The notes below the pieces were generated by a model. That model worked only from the letters and a program-made list of their open reading frames with translations, ran no database searches and was not told the DNA's origin. From Eumeta japonica (lineage: Eukaryota > Arthropoda > Insecta > Lepidoptera > Psychidae): a stretch of 64,000 bases of DNA. Positions 38,001 through 48,500 of this stretch are shown here, one piece after another (position 1 is the first letter of the stretch; the number at the start of each line of letters is the position of its first letter). Where the stretch lies: positions 434,001-498,000 of the forward strand of contig BGZK01000224.1 of NCBI GenBank assembly GCA_005406025.1, written 5' to 3'. The translations under genes were made by a program, and so were the position numbers.

Positions 38001-41000
38001 TCATATCTTTGGACATACAGTTTAAAAAATTAAGAAGGGGGGGATCCAATTTCTGCTACTTTCGAAGCGATTATTTCAGAAACTATTCAATTAGTCAAAA
38101 AAAAATCCTTAGAAACTTTAGAAATGCTTTTAAAAGAACTGTCTTTTGTCTATGGGAGATGAACTTTAATAAAAAAGTGGGGAAAATGGCGTAAACAGTG
38201 GCTTATGTTAATTTGAAATTCATGTCCACTTAAGTATCATGTACAAATCCTTAAGTACACAAATAATTTTGATGTTGATATGTTAAATAAATAAACTTAT
38301 TATATCCAAAATATTTTGAGTTTGGAAAAAAGTATATACATTTTCCATCATATACATCACTGTTTTTCTCTTAATTTTTAAGTCTATCAACACCATGATC
38401 GAATTAAAATTGTAATATTCGCATAAATATGAAAACTATTTAAAAAATATGCGTTCCTCGAAGATCTTAAAATTGACACAAAATACTGAAAAAATTTGAC
38501 ATAGTGCATGAACTAAGTTTGTGTTTGTAATGTTATATCCTTAATGTGGGAATAGATCAATTTGTTCCTGTTCCTTCATTGTTTTTCATTGGTCGCAATG
38601 GTACTCCCTTGGAGGTGGTATGTGCAGGAGTCGATGCCTCCAGTCTGGCCACACGAATCGACAGGATCTTGGAGGCGCATCGTAAGTGGACATTTAATTT
38701 TCTGGACTTTTCTTGTACAATTGTTTCAATAGAAATTTTTTAAACAAACCTATGAGCAGATCAGTGAAATTGATTTTTGTCATTTAAAAAAATGGCTTGT
38801 GTCAATTATATTTATTCCTATAAATTGAAATTGATTTAAAAATAATCTATAAAGCATGTAGAGATTTATAAAATTATCACAGAAACAAAATTGTTTTGTA
38901 TTTTTATATTGTGCATATATCTTAGTATAGAATTATTTAAAGAGATGTTTTTTGAGTGTGATTTGAGTCTCTCTTTCGTTCATCAAGTTTTTTTTTGTTA
39001 ATGCAACCCAAAATTTTTGAGCAGTAAAAGTCAGTAAATTTACTCAATTATTAGTAAATCAACCATTGTTGGTGTTTTTTAACATGACAGAAATATATAT
39101 TAAATCAACAAGAATTTACCTATGCTTTTTAATAATAATATATGTATGTTTTAAATTGTGAATTACATGAAGATATATTCAAATATATCTTTATTTCATA
39201 GATCATAAACAACATTTGAAATATGTCACAATACTATGAAAATTATATTTTACTACTTAGCTTTACCACTCGTTCGGAAGATTATTTTCTTTTAAGAAAA
39301 ATGAGCAAGTAACTCTTTTTATCTTTAAATATGTTATGTTACATAATCAAACATATAGATATTTATAACATAAAGAAACAAACCCGCATGAAGTCGAACT
39401 GGTTATTTCCATGAATATTTGTCCTCTAAATGTTCATAAATTGTACAATACCCTTTTTTAACAAACATTTGCTTAATAATGATTCTAAATTTGTTTTATG
39501 GTAGATTTTATATATTTAACCTTATTGAACATGCACAATGAACAATGAATTCACAAACTTATGCAGTCGAACGACATATAAACAAAGTTTATTCTTATTT
39601 CTTGTATTGAATTTATGTCTGTCACGAGGAAAATTTCTATGTTTTTTTATATGTATTAAATTTTCATGTATGAAAAGAGATGCCAGAGTTAAGGCTTAGT
39701 TCAAAGAGATACTCTAGGTTCCAGGCCGTAAATGACCCGAACAGCCTGTTTTTGCTGCATGAAAATTCTAGCAATAGCATGTCGTTAGAGTACCATGCCA
39801 TATGACATCAAGCTATAAGAACAGCCAAAATAGACCAATCTGACGGTTGATGATGTGACGGATGTCAGACAAATTTCGTATCTTTCTATCTATAATATAG
39901 GGAACTTTGATTTAACAGTTAATTGACAGTAAGTTGTAGTTTATAATTTAAAATGATGTTGTTAACCTTATCATAGGCAAGGAAACAACGTCACTTCAGC
40001 CGTCAACCTCCGGTCAGAATGTGAAAGAGCAGTCCCAGAATCTGATTCAATCGGAATCAGCACCACCCAACCATGGTGGGAAGGTGGAATTACCTGAACC
40101 CGAAGTAATAGAGATTCCTGAGACTCCAACTGTGCAACCTGCGACCGTGCAAATGCCAGGTAAAAAGACCGAAAACACAGACTGCTTGAATTGTGTAACT
40201 GCTCCAGAATTAGTTTTTACAAGATATATTTTAGAAGTACTCGGAAAACATTCAACTCGCTGGATATTTTTGCTCTACACATTTATCAGCTATCTTAAAA
40301 CAACTCTTTGTTGTGCATAAATGAGTTTTAAAAAAAACTATCCTTATCATATAACATTTAATTTGATTTTCAGATATTATCTGGACTCAACTCAGATAGA
40401 ACTATGATTATTAAAATATAAATAAACATGTATACTTCATGCAAGAGGTTTGATGACACAGTTTGTTTTGTATGCCCTATCTTAGAATAATCCTGTTATG
40501 TGACCTAACATTTTCACATTGAAATAATAATTAATATAACATTGTCCATTTTTTAGCATTTTATATATCAAAAAGAATTTATGTATCCAATTGTATGTCG
40601 CATTCAATTTTTTTAGTAACTATTGAAAGTGGTGTATGAAATATGAAAATTTGTACAGTACACAGTACATATTTTATATTAAATACATACTGTGTATCAC
40701 ATTAACAACATTTATACTGGCATAATTTCAACTATTAAATTTATGTTATAATATTGAGTATGATGAATTGAAATAGGTAGGGAATATGATAGGTTTATTG
40801 GTATAGCGCATTGCAGTTGGAGAGGCTAAGCAATACAAAATAATTTATTTATAATTTTATGCCACATATTTTAAAATATATTTCTATAAACATACAAAAA
40901 GAAGATCGATGGAAACCTATGCAAATTCAGTATCGCATATCACATATAGGCTTCACATATCACATTGAAAATGGAATTTTGCAAAAAAAAAAAGAAAACG

Positions 41001-42433
41001 AAGTTAAGCAATCAACATTAAATATATAAATTTAGCTGCCCGTCTCTGCTTCGCACGGGTGGACATTATACTAATAGAAAAGAAGATTATACTTATAATC
41101 AAATAACTAACAGTAATAATACTTTGATAAAATTTACCCTAATGAAAGTTTGTTCATGATTATCATTTTTTAATTTAAAACCTAGTACCTAGTTAGATAC
41201 CGAGAACAATTTACCAAACTATATAAAACAAAACATTATCCAACAACACTCGATCGGATAACCGAAAACGTGTTTCCAACAATTATTTTAAAATAAGTAA
41301 CTTATCAAACACAAAACAAAAATGCAACCTCAATATTTAACTTTGAAATGTTTCACTACGTAAAACAAAACACCTTCCCAACAACACTCAAAAAGACGAT
41401 AAATACATAATTAGGTATGCCTCCAGTCATCACCTAGCTCCGGGGAATTACACCTTCATCATTCGCTTGGAAAGTTTGTTTATTTATGGAAATCACATGC
41501 CATGCCAACTGACAGTAGGCGACAGCGGGAGAGGCGCGGGGCGCGGGCGGGGCGCCTGCATCAAGCGAGTCCCGTACGTCGTCGTGGCGTCACTTTGGCT
41601 TAACGTGTACTCCTAATATATTTAAACTGTATGGTGTATGGGACTATTAAGTGTATGAAGTGTTTAAAGTGACTAACATTTAATTTGATAGGGATTAATA
41701 CTGTATCCGTCTAAATAGCTTCTGAAAATACCACATTATATGTGATCATTTTTTAAAAGTAAGAATGGGTATAGTAAGCTATCCTTAGAAGATAGACATA
41801 TGCCATTGCAGACTCTTTTTGTAGACCTATAAAAAAGAAACTATTCCAGGTTACATTGTTTTGTCTCTAACAGATTAGGCAGTATTTTCGATGAAAGCTC
41901 CTAAACAGCTTGTTTTTTCCGACACCTTCAACAATTATCGTCATATTTCAATAAATTTACGTAAAACCTCAACGAATCATACACCTGAACCTTCCTCAGG
42001 AATCATTCCGTCGATAGATGAAAACCGCATGAAAATCCGTTCAGCCGTTTTTGAGATTATCGCGAATATACAGACAGACGCGGCAGGGGGACTTTAATTT
42101 ATAATACGTACTGATTAAAATGTTTGCGACTGAAGAAAACCAAAAATAACTAAAATGGCAAGCAGCTATCAAATCACAAGCAAGAAACTGTTCATGACAT
42201 ATTGGGGTCTAACTCCTATTTATATACCATAGGCACACTAGATGTATGTAGGAAATCATAAAATGCATATAGACTGTAAACTTAATTTACTTATTTCAAT
42301 GAATCACATAAATGCAAAAAAGATGGGTGCACATAAAGATGGTTTGTATCGAAGTGGTAACATGATAGTGCTGCCTCGTTACCCTCCGTCGCACGTCGCG
42401 GGCCTACCGCTGATTGTACTATCAACAAACATT

Positions 42434-42502
<69 letters not shown>

Positions 42503-45500
42503 GTGTGTTTGTGTATGTATACATGTTTATGGTCAATAGTACACTGCATTTGCTTTAATTCAATAAGTATTAATTTTTTGGATTTTACAAATCACTTTGT
42601 TGATTAGCTTCTTAAAGCTATATTCTTATAGCTTCATTATATGCATATATTAATTTATCTTTGGAACACTTGTATTTGAAAAGCCAATCAAAATCCATGT
42701 AGTAATTTTTTTTTTACAATTAGATAACAAGAGGAAATAGAAAAAAATTCTGTCTATATATTTTGGAAAACTTTGAAAACAATTTGTATGAAAATCAATG
42801 TATTCTAGACAAATACTTATATTGAAAGTGACAATGTCGTATTATTATTCACAGGAACTTCCTCACCCCCTAAAGTAGAGCAACCCCAAAAAGAATCCAG
42901 TCCAAGCCAGGAGTATGATATAGTCTGCGATGGGGATGTGTGTATTCGTAAGCCGAGAAACAACCCCGAAGGTGCAGGACCCAGCCGAGTTAATGAAAAA
43001 CCTGCCCAGGTATGATGTTCTTTTCACATTTTCTTACGAATTAGTAACGAAATATACAATAGTTCCAAGAATATCTACCTCATAAGAATGCTGCCTATGG
43101 CCGTTTGTGGCAGTAAACCAGGATTCTTATTATGCTGTTATCAAAAAGGACAATATGGGAGCTTTTTAAATATATTTTCTTCAAATAATAGATTTTACAA
43201 TTGATATTTTGCTGTTAAATTTGATTTTTAAAGTACTATTTTATGAAATATCCTTTGATTAGTATCTATACAAACAGACGGCATTATTAAAAATGAATTG
43301 ACTTACGTTTTTATTTGTTATTAATGATCGATATGTACATGACATTAACATTATTGCTAATTCTTTTATCAAGTCGCCACAAGATGTCGCTCCGGAGTCG
43401 AATGCCGATACAGATGCGAAAATGGAAAAGGCCAAACAGCTACTTGAAGCAAAACGGAGAGAGAAGTTGGAGAAAGAAAAGGAGGTAGTATTTTTGTTAT
43501 CAATTATATAATATGACAAAGTAGATTATACTGATCTTGAAGTAATAAGTAGAGTGAGTACATCAATATAGATTGAGATAATAGCATTTATCTGTAAGTA
43601 CTGTTAACTTTATTAATTTTTGAATATAGCACCTGGTGTGTAATTGATCATTTGTATGAAAGTGCATCATATTTAAAAAATGAAAAATTTGAGTGTATTA
43701 AGGTGAATATAAATAAAAATTAATGAATTTATTTTTTACCACGTTATAGATATTGATTATATTACCATATTTGTTACAATATTGTGATTATCAGTTCATA
43801 TGGAAAAAATGCACAATTTGAAGCTCTGGATCTAAAAAAGTTGATTTACATTAGACATTTTGTGGAACATGCAACCAACAATAGGTATTTTGAACTTCTT
43901 CAGGAAATTTATATATTTGAAAGTTCATCAACTCTGATCAGAACAAAATTGCTGTCACAGGTGACGACAAACATTTATTTATAGTAAAAATAATCAATTA
44001 TTTTTTTATTGGAAAAAGAAGTATTTTATTACCTTATGGGAACAATTCTTGCATATAAATACATTTATACATTGGTATCTCGAAAACGACTCTTAACAGT
44101 TTTTTGCTGTCTAATTATACTTTGATAAGAATTTTTTTATCAAATTTATCCATATGAGAAAACCAATTTTACCTAAAAAAATGTTTTTTTTCTTTAACAT
44201 TTTTTTACAATGTCCTCTCATAGAATATTATGTAGTTTTATATCACTTTTATTTTACATAGTGTACGTATATGTATCTAAATATTTATTGTTCGAATAAA
44301 ACATAAGCAACTTTTTCCGTGGCAAATTATCACATTCCGACTGCAAACTGAAAAAATGTCGAGTGAAGCTCGATTGACCAGGCATTGGTGTCATGGAATG
44401 TCTAGGTTAAGTCACAGAACATTGTCTTTGATGCTGCCTATATATATATATATATTTATTTATTTTTTGATTACGATGTTTTTAGCTGTCATTGAATATT
44501 TTGTCTTACTTCTGTTGTGTATATTCAATGAAAAATTATGGCTAATATTACATGAAGGATATATAAAATCGCCTTCTACAGGAGGAGAAACAGAAGGAGT
44601 TAGAGCGCCGTGAGCTGGGCCAGAACGTGGGAGCTCTGAAGCGCTGGCAGGCCGAGCAGGAACTAAAACAGATACAGGTGAGGCGAGGTTAGATTTAGGT
44701 AGGCTAAGTAAAATTGGGTTAGGTATTCTAAGGTTAGGTTAGATTAGGTTAAGTAAAGTCAGGTTAGGTTAGATTAAGTTAAGTAAAGTCAGGTTAGGTT
44801 AGAGTATATAAAGTTAGGTTAAGGTTGATTTGGGTTGGGTTAGGTTAAGTTCTCTCATCATTCACACATACATGTCATAGATGTGACGGAGGTTAGTGAA
44901 ATAGGGAGATAGATTATTCAAAGGTGAGACAAAGTGGTCTTTGTTAATATAGCAATCTAGATATACTTCGGAATAAATGAAAGCTGTGTGTAATTTTATT
45001 TATTTTATATTAAAAAAAAATAGATTCATATAAAATATCCATTAGGATTCCCCAAGAGAGTTTTTGGTGCATTATTTTATTGACTGTTAAATCCCATGCC
45101 TTGCCATGAAAGCTTGGGTTGCAACCGATTGATAAATCTGATTGTGAAATTATATCGCTTTTGGATAAAGATCTCTTTCAAATTAACTGTGTGCACTATT
45201 TTTTGTATCATTATTTGAAGGCAATCAATAGTTGTTTATTAACATATTGCGCGTCTTCATCCCATCAACCAAACAAACGTGTACCGCGGAATCGACCGGA
45301 TCACTCGACCTATTAACCAGAAAATTGAATAAACATAAAAACATATTGTCGAACATAAAGAAACTACTGATTTTAATAGTAGATATTTATCCAAGAAGCT
45401 TGTCGTCTTTTTAACTATTAACAAAACTTTATGCTCATCATTGTATTGGATCCTTACGTCATAGTATTTGCATTAGGACGAGAGGAGGCGGGAAAAACAG

Positions 45501-48500
45501 GAGAACGACCTAGCGCGACAGCGCATACTGGAGCAGATAGCCCAAGACAGGGCGGAACGGAGGGCCAGGGACACAGCCGCCAGCCCTGCGCCGCCCGCCC
45601 AGTCCGCGTCGACGCCTGCACCGCCCAGTGAGTGCATTCATACATAGTATCCTCATTTTGTATTAATAAAATTAATATTGACTGCTATCAGAACCAGTGA
45701 CTATCGCTCAAATTACATTTTGTTGAATTCCTCAAGGAGAAAATAATACGAAATTTTATTTTAATGTAAAGGTCTAAGATAGAAGTGTCATTTCGAAGAA
45801 AATATATTCATTGAAATTTTTCTGCCTTCATCACCCTCTTTTATTTTAGTATGACCCTAGATTGATCTGATTATTTAAAATTGCCACCAACTTTTGAAAT
45901 TTCTTTTTTATTTCGATGAATACCTTTCATCTTATTCATCACTAATTCTAGGAGAGCTTCCGTAAATTTTTGGTCATCTGCATCTAAAAATGTGCTCTTA
46001 GATAGACATGATATCTGACGGGGGAAAGATTAGTCCACAGAAACTTTTGGGACGGAATAGGATATAAGATGGAGGGAAAGTGGACTACCGCAACTCGCAC
46101 TCACTGCATGAAATGCAACAGTGAAATCAGCTAATTCATATCTGTACTCCGTGAGATTGTGGTATCTCATCGGCCAAGTCGGCCACAGCGCGCCGGTTCT
46201 GCCACGTCGGTTTCTCTTAACGTAATCACATTTTGTTGTGATGATTTCAGCGAGCGGTGACGTGACACGTCACGCGCGCCTCCAGTTCAAGCTGCCCGAC
46301 GGCTCGTCGCACACGGCGCAGTTCTCGGCCGACGACGACATGGCGACGGTGAGGCAGTACGTGGTGGACAATCTGCAGGTGAGCAGACATACGTCGAAAG
46401 AGTTTACTCAATGAAGATTGTCGACTTAATGAAAAATTGGCAAACTTTATAATTAATTTAATTAATGAAGTTTGTTTATTTTATATTCCTTCTTTTTTTT
46501 TGTCGACCCAGGTTTCTCGTTCACACCCACCGAATAGGTTCGCGCTCTCACAATCTTTCTGTTTCAAATCAAAGGGGCCTGATCTGTAGCCTCCCACGGT
46601 GGCCCTGTGCGAGTTAAGGGAATGCTAAAGACCGTCGTTATTGTTGCGATGGTGACGACAGAACAGACGACTTTTGTGCCCCCCGGTGCACGGAGCGAAT
46701 GGTTTAAATTTGATTTAAGTTAAGAACTAATTGCTCAATTCGCTCGTGGTCAGTATTGGATCCGGTGTCGTCTGGTTCCAATATGACGTTCTTAGTCACC
46801 GGGCAATTATCGCTCTTATACATATTGCCTTATGTATTAAGGGCCCCTTCCACCACCTCTTCTTAATCTCACTTTAACTAAAAGTCACTTTTAAAATTAA
46901 TTATGTGTTTAGTGTCTTCCTTTTAATAGGTTTTGGCCTGAACAAGCATTAAAGATGGGACGTGGTATGAAAATTTTATTTTAAAATTTGACTTTTTGTT
47001 GAATGTCAATTCAAAGGAGATGGTGGAAGAGGCTCGTAGTGTCCTCAACAAAAGGAATGTTCGTACAACATGTTTGTTTCATTATATCGCTGCTATTAAA
47101 CAAAGTGAAAAAGAATCTTCAATTGACAAACTTTTAGCTACCTTACACATATGTTATTTCCTTCTTATATTCTCATTTCTTTCATGGTGAATTATTAAAT
47201 TTTGATACTATAATAATTTATATTGGTTATGATCCTTGTGGTCGTAGAACGGGAATAAGTGATGACCTACTGATTACTAAAAAACATAGGGCATGTGACA
47301 TTTGTAAAGATGCTGTAAGGTAGGTATTAAAAATTTATAAAGTTCAAAGGAAGTTGGTGCCAAAGTCGCGAAAGGACAGGCCCATTGAATATGGCACTTT
47401 GGTACTGGTTGTAAAATCTTGATTTCAGAACCGACTTGTGTGTTAGAAAAATGTAGAGTAAATTGAAAAAACCAAAAGTATATAAAATTTTATTTCAGTG
47501 CTGATGATCTATACATTGAGACTGTGTTTTGATTTTAACAGTTTAATTTTTTAATTGCATTTGTAGATTAATAAATATAACTTCCCCATAAGTTTACGTC
47601 TAATTTGAAAGGTGACTGTCAATTTCTAATATCGAAATAAAAAGATATGAAAGACCATATCTCAAAGTTAGTATCTGTGTCGATTGTGTTGTATTGCCTA
47701 TATGATGTATGTTGTACTTTAAAAATTACAAAAGATGGTGAAATACACATTGTTCTTGGTTTTTTATTGAATATAAAATGTATATATTACTGACAGATAT
47801 CTTTCGGTTTCTGGTAGGTGGCGTATAGATATAGTGTGTGCCCACTCGCGGCTCCAACGGCGTGGACGCAAAATAAATTCGTTCATCTTTAATTCAATTG
47901 ATTTTGCCGTTAACTCCAACTTCGGTCTCGTTTCCGATTCCGGCCCGATCGCCCTCGATTGATCCAATGTCACATTCGATTTCGACCCAATTCTGTTTTC
48001 ACTTTCGGTTCTGGTCCTCTCGATTCTGCTTCCCATTCTGCTAAGGTATATCATTTAGAAATGACCTAACTTTGTTTGTGTGTGAAAGAATTCTTAGAAT
48101 CGTTTTAGTATTACAGTTCTACTATAAAAAAAACGTAAACAAAGCCAAAGACAAATGTTCGTTTCTTTTTGTCAGGGACCTTCCAAGGTCTCGTATCGCA
48201 TTTCACCAACATTTCATCGTAATAGGGTTAACGGCTTAGGTGCAAGTAGTCTGCAAACTTATAAACTAACATTGATTAGCAAATTACTTTTAAATTAACT
48301 TTTATATGTTGTTGTGATTTCAAAAATAATTGTATTGATGTTTAAAATTATCTAGTATAGTTTTATGTTTTCTCAAGAATGAAAAGTATATTTCGATTGT
48401 AATTGAAAATGGACTATACTATGCCTAAAGGCGTCGACCACGTCGCTTTGATCAATACGACTGATCACTCACCATTTCCCAAACTGTAATCCTTTTCGCA

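Noticed and set aside
42242..42607. 121-codon open frame with a long Ile-Tyr repeat
   Set aside because: It is the translation of the (TA)n microsatellite in UBXN4 intron 4; low complexity, no splice logic.
45454..45645. Minus-strand frame over UBXN4 exon 8
   Set aside because: Shadow of the GC-rich coding exon on the + strand.
46996..47190. 64-codon frame (EEARSVLNKRNVRTTCLFHY) in intron 9 as a transposase piece
   Set aside because: Vaguely similar in style to transposon coding sequence, but I could not match any specific family.
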